DNA of 43,886 nt from SZAS-18 sp031370675. Its GTDB lineage: Bacteria > Verrucomicrobiota > Verrucomicrobiia > Chthoniobacterales > SZAS-18. Below, in pieces: positions 18,291 through 27,016 of this stretch. The position numbers and the translations under genes were made by a program. Location: assembly GCA_031370675.1 (NCBI GenBank), contig JANMQT010000234.1, positions 1 to 43,886 on the forward strand, written 5' to 3'. Below the pieces are notes generated by a model. The model worked only from the letters and a program-made list of their open reading frames with translations. It made no database searches and was not told where the DNA came from. Every line of letters begins with the position of its first letter. Positions within the stretch are counted from its first letter, which is position 1.

Positions 18291-18979
18291 CCGGTGGCGA
18301 GACGACGCGAGTTCAACGCAAAGGTGGCGAGCGCCAGATCCCGCGGGTAGGTGATCTTGAAGTTCCAATCCTCCGCCGGCACCAGCGCCACGGGCTCGCC
18401 GAGCAGTTCCACCGCGGAGGTCTCGTCCGTTATGATCAAATTCCTGGCCATGACGTTTTCATACGCGCGCCGGAGCAGGTCCTGCGCAAAAGTCTGGGGC
18501 GTTTCCATCGCCCACAAGCCCTCGCGATCCACCGACCCGGCCAGGTGCTGCGCCGCGTCCGCGCGCTTCAGCGTGTCCGTCACGGGCTGGGCAACGCAGG
18601 CGGCGCCCATTTCGCGGGCCTTTTGAAACGATTGTTCGATCATTCCGGTCGTCACCAGCGGGCGTGCCCCATCGTGAACGGTCACGAATCCGGGCGAGCC
18701 ATCGAGCGCGTTCAAGCCATTCCAGACCGAGAGGTGACGATGCGCGCCACCGAGGACGAACGGGCGCAACTTGGCAAATCCCCGCAGCAGGTCGGCAAAG
18801 CGGAGGTGATTCTCCGCCGACGTCACGACGTGGATATGCCGGACGCCGGCGCAACGCTCGAAGGCCTCGACGGTGCGCGCGATGACGGGTCGGCCGGCGA
18901 GGTCGGCCGTCATTTTGTCGAAACCCATGCGGCGGCTTGAGCCCGCGGCGACGATGATGGCATCAAGCACGTCGTTCAT
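18287..18979 (-). CDS. ispD: 2-C-methyl-D-erythritol 4-phosphate cytidylyltransferase
   Basis: This 230-residue nucleotidyltransferase is IspD of the MEP isoprenoid pathway, which joins CTP to methylerythritol phosphate. The N-terminal CTP loop is AIIVAAGSSRRMGFDKM, followed by FVTVHDGARPLVT (about 98-110), LWAMETPQTF and ITDETSAVELLGEPVALVPAE near the C terminus. Its length is typical. The start codon ATG overlaps the TGA of the upstream phosphatase-like gene (ATGA), implying coupled translation. ispF is not adjacent. Its own stop overlaps that of the convergent glycosyltransferase gene. Confidence 0.95.
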   Translation of the reverse strand: MNDVLDAIIVAAGSSRRMGFDKMTADLAGRPVIARTVEAFERCAGVRHIHVVTSAENHLRFADLLRGFAKLRPFVLGGAHRHLSVWNGLNALDGSPGFVTVHDGARPLVTTGMIEQSFQKAREMGAACVAQPVTDTLKRADAAQHLAGSVDREGLWAMETPQTFAQDLLRRAYENVMARNLIITDETSAVELLGEPVALVPAEDWNFKITYPRDLALATFALNSRRLATG

Positions 18980-20184
18980 AATTGGAGGCGGATGATTTCA
19001 AAAACCGCCGTGTTGTCGATCACACCGGACAACGTCTCGCTGCCCTGGCCAATGCCGAAGGCGAGCACGTCGCTGGTGGCGCCCACGGCGGTGAGCGAAT
19101 AGGCGGCCGCGGGATCGGACTTGGCCATGCCATCCTCGCTCTGGCGGCCATTCGGCCCGGTAGCCCAGGTGAACGACGGAAGATTCGAGGTGGGATTGAT
19201 CCCGAGCAGCGCGACGCCCTTGTCCGTGCGGAGCGGGTAGCCATTCATGGTGAAGCCGCCGGTCTCCTGCAGGCCGGCCACGATCAGCATCGCCTTTTCG
19301 CCGGCGTATTGCCGCGCGACTGCGACGGCGCGATCCAGCTCGACGATCTGCTGGAGCATGCGCTCGGCCTGGTTGGCGCGTGACGCGCGCTCGATCTGGC
19401 CGGCGTAGACCACGAGCAGGTAGCCGCCCGGGCGCACCTGCAGCAATTCAATGGCGCGGCGCACCAAGTCAGGAAGCGAGGGCGCGCCCTGGCCGGCGAT
19501 TTCCTCGTCCGCGAGCAATCCCAGCACCCGCGGAAGTTTCCACGCGCCCATGCCGTCGAGGTCCGGCGCGTTGCGTGCCAGCGTGAAACCGGCGCGCTGC
19601 ATCTCGAGATCCAAATCGCGCGCATCCTGCCGCCGGCCGCCCTTCATGGTCCCCCGGAAATCGAGCGCGCCGCCTCCGATGATCAGATCGAGCTTCTTGT
19701 TCCCCACGAGTTGCTCCGCCACATTTTCGGTTTCGCGCGCGTCGCGCGACTTCGCATAGAACGCCGCGGCGCCGGCATCGGTCAGCCACGCGCTCGTGAC
19801 CAGGCCGGTCGCGCGTCCCTCGTTGGAGGCAAGGTCGATGAGGGTGTCGACCGACTTATTGTTCAGATCGAGCCCGAGGGAGCGCAGCCGGGCGTTGCGA
19901 CCGGTGGCGATGGCGGAGGCCGCCGCGGCAGAATCGGGGACCGCAAAATCCACCGCGGCGTTGCGCAGCAGCGCGAGGTGCGGGAACGATTCGAGGGTCA
20001 GTCGAAAATCGGCTCCGCCGCTGTACTGGCGCGCCGCGGCGAGCTTGGCGGGCGTAAGACCCTCCGCGACAAAGAGAATAATCGCGAAGGGCTTCTGCCG
20101 GACATAGGAACGGAAATAAAATCTCCCTGCCGCGAGGAAGAGCCCAATGAGGGCGAAGGCGAGAAGCAGATTGCGGCGTTTCAC
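18976..20184 (-). CDS. alkaline-phosphatase-like protein lacking metal ligands (probable pseudoenzyme)
   Basis: This 402-residue protein has an N-terminal membrane anchor (about residues 5-25) and the alkaline phosphatase fold. The nucleophile region PDSAAAASAIATG (Ser85) and the strong C terminus GSETLSGVIDNTAVF are kept. The residues that bind the two zincs and magnesium in PhoA are not. The usual GDGMG is VAEGL (Glu41), the Asp/His pair of the VEG-type loop reads VVYAGQIERASR, the TADHETGG motif reads VAGLQETGG, and the GHTGEDVP histidine is Ala in GATSDVL. It should therefore have lost hydrolysis and may act as a binding or sensing protein. It is translationally coupled to ispD and divergent from gpmI. 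Confidence 0.85.
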   Translation of the reverse strand: MKRRNLLLAFALIGLFLAAGRFYFRSYVRQKPFAIILFVAEGLTPAKLAAARQYSGGADFRLTLESFPHLALLRNAAVDFAVPDSAAAASAIATGRNARLRSLGLDLNNKSVDTLIDLASNEGRATGLVTSAWLTDAGAAAFYAKSRDARETENVAEQLVGNKKLDLIIGGGALDFRGTMKGGRRQDARDLDLEMQRAGFTLARNAPDLDGMGAWKLPRVLGLLADEEIAGQGAPSLPDLVRRAIELLQVRPGGYLLVVYAGQIERASRANQAERMLQQIVELDRAVAVARQYAGEKAMLIVAGLQETGGFTMNGYPLRTDKGVALLGINPTSNLPSFTWATGPNGRQSEDGMAKSDPAAAYSLTAVGATSDVLAFGIGQGSETLSGVIDNTAVFEIIRLQL

Positions 20185-20302
20185 GGGAGAAGCTGGTTAT
20201 TCCGAAATCGCGACGGAAGCAACGCCGCGCCGACGAAATTTCCTTGGCCATCGTGGCGAAATCCGGTCCATGCTGGCCGCGGAATCCCATACTTTTCAAA
20301 CC

Positions 20303-21841
20303 ATGGCCTTGAAACCCGTCATCCTGATCATCCGCGACGGCTGGGGCATCAATCCCGGCGGTCCGGCCACCGCCGAGCGCGACGGCAATGCCACGCTGCT
20401 CGCGCGCACCCCGTTCCACGACCAGCTTTATCAGGCCTATCCGTGGGGCCGGCTCAGCGCGAGCGGACTCGATGTCGGCCTGCCCGCGGGCCAGATGGGC
20501 AACAGCGAAGTCGGCCATCTTAACCTCGGCGCCGGCCGCGTCGTCTACCAGGACCTCACCCGCATCAACAAAGCCGTCGCCGAGGGCGAACTGGCGACGA
20601 ACCCCGTTTTGCAGAAGGCGTTTGGCGCGGCGCGCGGCCACCGACTGCATCTGCTCGGGCTTGTCTCCGACGGCGGCGTCCACTCGCACCAGGATCATTT
20701 GGTGGCGCTGACCAGGGCGGCGAAGGCGGCGGGCGTGGACGACATCCTTATCCACGCAATCACCGACGGACGGGACACCTCGCCGACGGGCGGCGCGGAT
20801 TTTCTGGCGACCGTCTCCGCGGGCATCGCGGGCACCGGCGCGACGATTGCCACGATCGTTGGCCGCTACTTCGCGATGGATCGGGACAAGCGTTGGGAGC
20901 GCGTCAAGCTGGCGTGGGATGCAATCGTGCTCGGCCGCGGCGCGATCTCGGATCTCACGCCCAGCGAGGCGGTGAAGCCGCGGTATGACGCCGGCGAGAC
21001 CGATGAATTCCTCAAGCCGATCATCCTTTCGCATCGCGACGAGCAGCGGGTCCGTGACGGTGACGTGGTCTTGTTTTTCAATTTCCGCGCCGATCGCGCG
21101 CGCGAGCTTTCGGTCGCATTCCTGCGTCCTGACTTCAACGGATTCGATCGCGGGGTGACGCCGAAGGTGCAGTACATCACATTGACGGAATACGACGAGA
21201 CGTACGGCTGCCCGAATGTCTTTTCGCCGCAGTCGTTGCGGCGGATTTTGGGCGAGGTGGTGAGCGAGTCGGGGCGGAAGCAATTGCGCATCGCCGAGAC
21301 CGAGAAGTATCCGCATGTGACGTATTTCTTTAACGGCGGAATCGAGAAGAAATTTCCGGGTGAGGATCGCGTGATCGTGCCGTCGCCCAAGGATGTGCCG
21401 ACCTACGACTTCAAGCCGCAGATGAGCGCCCCGGAGGTCACGCGACAGGTTTTGGAATTGCTCCCGAAATACGATCTCGTGATTCTGAATTTCGCGAACC
21501 CGGATATGGTGGGCCACACGGGGGTGGTGGCCGCGGCGATCACGGCGGTGGAGACGATCGACGATGCCGTGCGACAGGTGGTGGGCCGGACGCTTGAGCT
21601 CGGCGGTGCGGCCTTGATTCTGGCGGACCATGGCAATTGCGAGTTCATGATCAACGCGGACGGAACGCCCAACACCGCGCACACCACCAACCTCGTGCAT
21701 TGCCTCTACGCGGCCGCGGATGCGGGCGAATACAGCGTGCGCGATGGCATCCTGGCGGACGTCTCGCCGACGCTGCTCCACTTGTTGGGACTGCCTCAAC
21801 CGGCGGAGATGACGGGAAAATGCCTGTTGGCGCGACGGTGA
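20303..21841 (+). CDS. gpmI: 2,3-bisphosphoglycerate-independent phosphoglycerate mutase
   Basis: This 512-residue enzyme interconverts 3- and 2-phosphoglycerate in glycolysis. It belongs to the alkaline phosphatase superfamily and, unlike the neighbouring pseudo-phosphatase, keeps all metal ligands. Asp12 is in IIRDGWG and the nucleophile Ser68 is in MGNSEVGHLNLGAGR. SDGGVHSH, TDGRDTSPTG, NFANPDMVGHTG and ILADHGNCEFM are all present. Length is normal. The ATG at 20303 is supported by the conserved start; a long upstream extension overlaps the divergent gene and is rejected. A strong A+T-rich palindrome follows its stop. Confidence 0.97.
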   Translation: MALKPVILIIRDGWGINPGGPATAERDGNATLLARTPFHDQLYQAYPWGRLSASGLDVGLPAGQMGNSEVGHLNLGAGRVVYQDLTRINKAVAEGELATNPVLQKAFGAARGHRLHLLGLVSDGGVHSHQDHLVALTRAAKAAGVDDILIHAITDGRDTSPTGGADFLATVSAGIAGTGATIATIVGRYFAMDRDKRWERVKLAWDAIVLGRGAISDLTPSEAVKPRYDAGETDEFLKPIILSHRDEQRVRDGDVVLFFNFRADRARELSVAFLRPDFNGFDRGVTPKVQYITLTEYDETYGCPNVFSPQSLRRILGEVVSESGRKQLRIAETEKYPHVTYFFNGGIEKKFPGEDRVIVPSPKDVPTYDFKPQMSAPEVTRQVLELLPKYDLVILNFANPDMVGHTGVVAAAITAVETIDDAVRQVVGRTLELGGAALILADHGNCEFMINADGTPNTAHTTNLVHCLYAAADAGEYSVRDGILADVSPTLLHLLGLPQPAEMTGKCLLARR

Positions 21842-21879
21842 ATCGCGTACCCGGTTGTGACGCGTCAGGGCGAGGAACA

Positions 21880-21979
21880 AAATTACCAAATTTGCCAGAT
21901 TTACAAAATTGGGATCTGAGAATCGAAGTTTCAAATGTTCCTCATCTCAATTTCGTTAATTTGGAAAATTTGGTAATTT
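21880..21979. repeat. A+T-rich long inverted repeat
   Basis: Between gpmI and the polymerase gene, AAATTACCAAATTT (21880-21893) is matched perfectly by its reverse complement at 21966-21979. Pairing continues imperfectly inward for another 20 or more bases (words of the form CCAAATTT, AAATTAAC and AAATTGAGAT), with a loop near TCGAAGTTTC. The arms consist of short repeated words, as in the CTCGAAA elements, but the base composition is quite different from the flanking genes. Confidence 0.8.
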
Positions 21980-22039
21980 AGTGTTAAGAACACCGCCCCT
22001 TCGCATTCGCCCGGCGTCCGTCTCCGCTCTCGTTCCCGC

Positions 22040-23269
22040 ATGCTGCGCGCGCTTTTTATCGACTTCAACGCGTACTTCGCCTCCGTCGAGCAGCAGGAGC
22101 GGCCGGAGTTGCGCGGGCAGCCGGTGGCGGTGGTGCCCATGCTGACCGACCACACGAGCTGCATCGCCGCCAGCTACGAGGCCAAGGCGTTCGGCGTGCG
22201 GACGGGCACGAGGGTCGGAGATGCCCGGCGTCTCTGTCCGGGCCTTCACCTCGTCGAGTCACGCACGCGCACCTACGTGGAATATCACCATCGCCTGATT
22301 GAGGCGGTCGAGTCCTGCATCCACGTCGAGCACGTACTCTCGATCGATGAGATGGTCGCGGAACTGACCGGTCCCGTGCGCGAGCGCGAAAATGCCATCG
22401 CGCTCGCCGGTCGCATCAAGGAACGCATCCGGCGCCAGGTTGGGGAATGTCTGCGCTGCTCGATCGGCATCGCCCCGAATCCGTTTCTGGCGAAGACCGC
22501 CACGGACATGCAAAAACCCGATGGCCTCGTCGTGCTCGAGAAAGCGGAGCTTCCGCAGCGTTTGTTCGACCTCAAGCTGCGCGAGCTCGTAGGGATCGGG
22601 CCGCGGATGGAGCAGCGATTGCACGAGCATGGGATTTACACGGTCGAGCAGCTTTGCACGGTCGAGCGCGACCGTGTGCGGGAGGCGTGGGGCGGCATCG
22701 AAGGGGAGCGCATGTACGATCAACTGCGGGGCGAACCGGTCTTCCGTGCGCCGACGCGGCGCACGACGATCGGTCATTCGCACGTGCTGGCGCCGGTCTT
22801 GCGCACGGAAAAAGGCGCGCATTCCGTCGTGCACCGTTTGCTGCAGAAGGCGGTGGCCCGCATGCGGGGCATGCACTACGCCGCCGGGATTGTGGGACTT
22901 TCGCTGCGCTACGTGGGCGGCGCTCGCTGGTCGGATGAGCTCCGGCTCGAGCCCACGCAGGATCGCCTCACGCTCAACGCCGCGTTGCAGACGCTCTGGG
23001 AACGCCGCCGGCCTTTCGCCGCCGATCCACTCGCGGTGGGCGTCACGCTCTCGCACCTCGTCGGCGAGGGGAACTGGACGCCGTCGCTGTTCCGGGCGGA
23101 GCACAAGCATGCGGCGTTAAATGACGTGATCGATCAGCTCACTGAAAAAATTGGACCGCAGGCCGCGTATTTCGGGGCCGCCCACGAAGCCTTGAAGGCC
23201 CGGGCAGCACCTTCGCGCATCGCGTTCTCCCGTGTCCCGGGTTTGGGTCCGGGCGAATCGACCGGTTGA
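22040..23269 (+). CDS. Y-family DNA polymerase (DinB/Pol IV-like)
   Basis: This 409-residue translesion polymerase carries the Y-family catalytic acids: Asp8 in LFIDFNAYFASVEQ, and Asp103/Glu104 in LSIDEM. The palm/fingers signature SYEAKAFGVRTGTRVGDARR (about 45-64) and the thumb helix-hairpin-helix LVGIGPRMEQRLHEHGIYTV are clear. A little-finger domain follows. It differs from ordinary DinB at several usually constant places: SIDEM instead of SIDEAY, and FIDFNAYF instead of MDMDAFF. It is therefore a divergent subgroup. The C terminus has no obvious beta-clamp peptide. The ATG at 22040 starts the fold directly. LexA control cannot be shown. Confidence 0.9.
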   Translation: MLRALFIDFNAYFASVEQQERPELRGQPVAVVPMLTDHTSCIAASYEAKAFGVRTGTRVGDARRLCPGLHLVESRTRTYVEYHHRLIEAVESCIHVEHVLSIDEMVAELTGPVRERENAIALAGRIKERIRRQVGECLRCSIGIAPNPFLAKTATDMQKPDGLVVLEKAELPQRLFDLKLRELVGIGPRMEQRLHEHGIYTVEQLCTVERDRVREAWGGIEGERMYDQLRGEPVFRAPTRRTTIGHSHVLAPVLRTEKGAHSVVHRLLQKAVARMRGMHYAAGIVGLSLRYVGGARWSDELRLEPTQDRLTLNAALQTLWERRRPFAADPLAVGVTLSHLVGEGNWTPSLFRAEHKHAALNDVIDQLTEKIGPQAAYFGAAHEALKARAAPSRIAFSRVPGLGPGESTG

Positions 23270-23289
23270 CCCATCGGCCGGCCCGCGCT

Positions 23290-24552
23290 TCACGGATCTA
23301 CGAGCACGGGCCGTGCGTTTGCGAGGAACTGACTGCGTTCGGCGCTCGTCGGAAAGAGCCCGTTGAGCTCCGGTCGGCCGACATGAACCCGGAAAAAATA
23401 GTCGTCGATGCGCTCCAGGTATTCCTGCGACGGCATCGCGGCGCGCGCGCGTTTCAGCCAGCGCGCCGCCTCGGCCAGATCGTGGTGTTGGAGCGCGACC
23501 GCCGCTGCAGTGAGCAGCCAGTCGCCCGACGGGGCGGGTCTGGCCAGCTCGTTCTGATAGGCGCTCGCATCGATCTCCGATTCGCGCCCGCCTTCGATCA
23601 GAAGCAGCCGCCGGCGGAACGCCATCAGCTCCACGCTCGGGGCCCGGCCAACCCGCGCCCGCTCCAGCGCGCGCGCGTACGACGCCAGGGATTCATCTAC
23701 GCGCCCCAGCCTGCGGTCGATTTCCGCGCGCGCGAAATGAAATTCCGCCCGGACAGGATCGGCGGCGATCGCGTCATCGACACAATTCCTCATTTCGTCG
23801 AGTTTGCGCTGCGCGCCGAAATTGGAGGCGCGCAGAAAGGCGATTTCGCCCGCGCCGCCCGCTCCCGCGGCTCGGGCCCGTTCCAGAAACACTTCGGCCT
23901 CCGAGTGCAGTCGCGCCGCGACGGAGGCGCGCGCTTCCAGCAATGCGGACCACTTCAACTGCGGCCGATTCGCGAGCAGGTCGCGCGTGAGTTCGCGCAT
24001 CTCGCCCGGACGATTGGAATTCTCTGCCGCCAGAATCACCGCAAGTTTGTCGCGATCTGCGGTGGTCCAATCGCTGCTCACGGAATCGGCACGCTCGTCC
24101 GCGGCGGTCGCGGCGGGCTCGCTGCCCGGCGGGCGACCGAGCCAATAGCCCCCGACGATGGCAGCGGCGCCAACCGCGGCGACCAGCGACCAGCGCAGCG
24201 TGGCCGGCGGCTTTTGCGTCTTGCGCACCGCACCCGCGCGGCGCGAAGTCGCGGGGTCGCGCGTCAAATTCGAAGGGGGATCGACCTCCCGTTCGCTGCC
24301 GTGCGCCTGAAATCGGAAGCGCGCGCGCGGTCCGAGCCCGGTTCCACCGGGCGCCGGCTCGGCTCGCAACGCCTCCAGCCGCCCCTGCATCTCGTCGATC
24401 TGACTGGCGCGGTCCGGTGCCGCCGTTCCTCGCGTCGGCGCATGCGGCACCAGTCCGCGCGGCACGCCAAGATGCGCGACTTCAAGTTCCGTGAAGGCGG
24501 AGGCCCGGATGAATCCGGGCGGGAGATCAAAAGTAGGAACAACGTCGGGCAT
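23290..24552 (-). CDS. membrane-anchored TPR-type protein
   Basis: I recognise only the architecture of this 420-residue protein. An N-terminal cytoplasmic part of about 120 residues starts MPDVVPTFDLPPG and includes a short helix (QIDEMQGRLEALRAE). One transmembrane segment (WSLVAAVGAAAIVGGYWLG) follows near residue 130. The long exported helical region has TPR-like units such as AIAADPVRAEFHFARAEIDR and RRLGRVDESLASYARALERA. The frame is open far upstream, but that part is antisense to the MFS gene. The ATG at 24552 (or one five codons earlier) fits the divergent layout. Its stop lies only 20 bases from the convergent polymerase gene. Confidence 0.72.
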   Translation of the reverse strand: MPDVVPTFDLPPGFIRASAFTELEVAHLGVPRGLVPHAPTRGTAAPDRASQIDEMQGRLEALRAEPAPGGTGLGPRARFRFQAHGSEREVDPPSNLTRDPATSRRAGAVRKTQKPPATLRWSLVAAVGAAAIVGGYWLGRPPGSEPAATAADERADSVSSDWTTADRDKLAVILAAENSNRPGEMRELTRDLLANRPQLKWSALLEARASVAARLHSEAEVFLERARAAGAGGAGEIAFLRASNFGAQRKLDEMRNCVDDAIAADPVRAEFHFARAEIDRRLGRVDESLASYARALERARVGRAPSVELMAFRRRLLLIEGGRESEIDASAYQNELARPAPSGDWLLTAAAVALQHHDLAEAARWLKRARAAMPSQEYLERIDDYFFRVHVGRPELNGLFPTSAERSQFLANARPVLVDP

Positions 24553-24657
24553 GTCGCAACCGGGCATGAACCACCGCAAGTCGAGACCAGAAGCCCGGTC
24601 CGAGTCAACCTCCCGCTGCGGATTTGCGCACCGGGCAACCCACGCCACTGTGAGCGC

Positions 24658-25911
24658 GTGTCCGACGCCTCCGAACTCGCGAAGCCTACGGTTAGTCCCG
24701 CTTCCGACCGGTTGCCGGGGCGGTCCTGGCTGATGCTGTTCGTGCTGGCGACCATTCAGTTCACGAACATCGTCGACTTTCTGATCATGATGCCGCTGGG
24801 TCCGCAGTTCATGCGGATCTTTTCGATTTCGCCTGGCCAATTCGGCTTCGTGGTCTCCGCCTACGCTTTCAGCGCCGGGATTTCTGGCGTCGCGGCGGCG
24901 TTCTTTCTCGATCGTTTTGATCGACGCGTCGCCATTCTCGCGCTCTACGCCGGTCTTACGCTGGGCACGCTCTGTTGCGGTCTCGCTCCGAACTTCACGA
25001 TGTTGGTCGCGGCCCGAATTCTGACGGGTGTTTTCGGCGGCATCATCGGTGCCGCGGTGTTGTCCGCGACCGGCGATCTCATTCCGGAATCGCACCGGGG
25101 CCGGGCGATGGGCATCATCATGTCGTCCTTCTCGATGGCCGCGGTGGCGGGCGTGCCGCTCGGCTTGTGGCTGGCATCGCGCGGCGGCTGGCACCGGCCT
25201 TTCCTCGTCCTCGCCGGGGCCGGCGCGGTGATGTGGGTGATTGCCGCGCGGTTGCTGCCACCGATGCGGGGCCATCTGCAGGGGCCGGCGCGCGCCCGAC
25301 CGCATCCTTTGCGCCATCTGCGTGAAATCGCCGCGCCGCCCAATCATCGACGCGCCTACGCGCTAATGGCGTCGCTCACCCTCGCCGGAATGTCCGTGGT
25401 GCCGTACCTCAGCGCGTACGCGGTGGCAAACACCGGATTCCGGGAGGATCAGTTGTTTCTGATTTATCTACTCGGTGGCGCCTGCACGCTTGTGAGCATG
25501 AATGTGATCGGACGACTCGCGGATTTTCACGGCAAGTTTCGGATCTTTGCAATTGTCGCGCTGTGCTCGATCGCCACCACCCTGACATTCACCCATCTGC
25601 CCGTCGTCGCGCGGCCCTTGCTGCTCGCGGTCACGAGCTGTTTCATGGTGTTCATGTCCGGCCGGTTTATTCCCGCGATGGCGATGATCACCTCGAGCGC
25701 CGAACCGCGCCTGCGGGGCGGGTTCATGAGTCTCAACACCTCGGTGCAGCAATTCGCGTCGGCCTTCGCCTCCCTTGGTTCCGGCCTGATCGTCGGGCAG
25801 GCGGCCGATGGCCGGATCACGGGCTACGGCACGATTGGATTCCTCTCGGCCGGACTCGTGGTCGTCAGCATTTTCTTGGCGTCCCGCCTGCGCACGCCAG
25901 CGCGGTCGTGA
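24658..25911 (+). CDS. MFS permease
   Basis: This 417-residue protein is a major facilitator with twelve predicted membrane helices. The start of helix 1 is MLFVLATIQFTNIVDFLIMM. The loop 2-3 signature is present as FFLDRFDRRVAILALYAG, and helix 5 has GVPLGLWLASRGGWHRPFLV. The look is that of the DHA1 drug-efflux or sugar-efflux branch, but substrate cannot be inferred. The frame is open upstream through 23266, but this is only the shadow of the antisense TPR gene. The GTG at 24658 gives a normal cytoplasmic N terminus. It diverges from the TPR gene with about 105 bp between. Confidence 0.88.
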   Translation: MSDASELAKPTVSPASDRLPGRSWLMLFVLATIQFTNIVDFLIMMPLGPQFMRIFSISPGQFGFVVSAYAFSAGISGVAAAFFLDRFDRRVAILALYAGLTLGTLCCGLAPNFTMLVAARILTGVFGGIIGAAVLSATGDLIPESHRGRAMGIIMSSFSMAAVAGVPLGLWLASRGGWHRPFLVLAGAGAVMWVIAARLLPPMRGHLQGPARARPHPLRHLREIAAPPNHRRAYALMASLTLAGMSVVPYLSAYAVANTGFREDQLFLIYLLGGACTLVSMNVIGRLADFHGKFRIFAIVALCSIATTLTFTHLPVVARPLLLAVTSCFMVFMSGRFIPAMAMITSSAEPRLRGGFMSLNTSVQQFASAFASLGSGLIVGQAADGRITGYGTIGFLSAGLVVVSIFLASRLRTPARS

Positions 25912-25968
25912 TCGATCGAGACAAGAAATTCGTGTCAATGTGCGCAGCATTCATGGTTTGATGAACCC

Positions 25969-26925
25969 ATGTCCGCCCCGTCCATTGTCGTCGTCGGCAG
26001 TTTCGTGCAGGATCTCTTCTTTGACACGCCTGCCTTCCCGCGGCCGGGCCAGACGGTGATCGGAAAATTTCGCACGGGACCCGGCGGCAAGGGTTCCAAT
26101 CAGGCGGTGGCCGCCGCGCGGGCGGGGGTGTCGACCGCTTTCGTCGGCGCGCTCGGCCTGGATGCGTTTGCCGATGGGGCGAAGCGATTTCTCACCGCGG
26201 AGGGGGTCCAGCATCATTTCGCGGCCAAGGCGGAGCACGCGACCGGCACGGCCGCGATTCTCGTGGATGCCACCGGGCAAAACCAGATCGTGGTCGCGCT
26301 CGGGGCCAATGACGCGATCCAAGTCGGTGAATTGCCCGCCGACCTGATCGCCGGCGCGAAGCTCGTGGTCAGCCAGCTCGAAATTGCGCTGCCGGCCGCG
26401 CTGGAGGCGCTGCGCATCGCCAAGAGCGGCGGGGCGACGACGATCCTGAACACGGCGCCGATGCGCGCTGATTTTGATCCGGCGATGCTGGAGCTGACCG
26501 ACATCCTGGTGCCAAACGAGCACGAGTTTGCCGCGCTGGTGAACATGCTGCCGCAATTCGACCGCACGGATTTCAACGCGGACGAGTTGGCGGCGCTCGC
26601 GCCGGACGCGCTCCAGGCGATGTGCCGGCGGCTGGGGCCGTCGATGGTGCTGGTCACGCTGGGCGCCCGCGGCTGTTTTCTTTCGTTGCCGGACCGGTGG
26701 ATCGAAGTTCCCGCCGTGGCCGGCGTCAAGGTGGTGGACACGACGGGCGCCGGCGATGCGTTCGTTGGCGCCTTTGCCGCGGGCTTCGTGGAATTCGGCG
26801 GGGACGCAGAGCGCGCCGCCCGCTTCGCCAACGTGGCCGCCGCGATTTCGGTCACCCGCCACGGCACCGCGCCGGCGGTGGCCAGACGCGCGGAGATCGA
26901 TGCGCTGCTCGCGGCCACGGCATGA
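25969..26925 (+). CDS. ribokinase (PfkB family)
   Basis: This 318-residue sugar kinase has both PfkB signatures: the N-terminal GPGGKGSNQAVAAARAG (about 37-53) and the C-terminal VDTTGAGDAFVGAFAAG, with catalytic base Asp263. The N terminus SIVVVGSFVQDLFFDTPAFP is typical of ribokinases. Its substrate could be ribose or another pentose. No rbs transporter is near. It opens a tight plus-strand series with the TIM-barrel protein and two further genes. The ATG at 25969 is preferred. Confidence 0.92.
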   Translation: MSAPSIVVVGSFVQDLFFDTPAFPRPGQTVIGKFRTGPGGKGSNQAVAAARAGVSTAFVGALGLDAFADGAKRFLTAEGVQHHFAAKAEHATGTAAILVDATGQNQIVVALGANDAIQVGELPADLIAGAKLVVSQLEIALPAALEALRIAKSGGATTILNTAPMRADFDPAMLELTDILVPNEHEFAALVNMLPQFDRTDFNADELAALAPDALQAMCRRLGPSMVLVTLGARGCFLSLPDRWIEVPAVAGVKVVDTTGAGDAFVGAFAAGFVEFGGDAERAARFANVAAAISVTRHGTAPAVARRAEIDALLAATA

Positions 26926-27016
26926 GGGGACCGCTGATTCCTTGCTTCGTTTTAACTCCTTCATTCAGCCCGCGTTTGCGTCGGCGCCGAATCAAAGGGA
27001 CAGGTGCGGTTCGACC

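Noticed and set aside
23266..24657. Long open upstream extension of the MFS gene
   Set aside because: It is antisense to the TPR gene, lacks membrane or domain character, and the GTG at 24658 gives a normal MFS N terminus.
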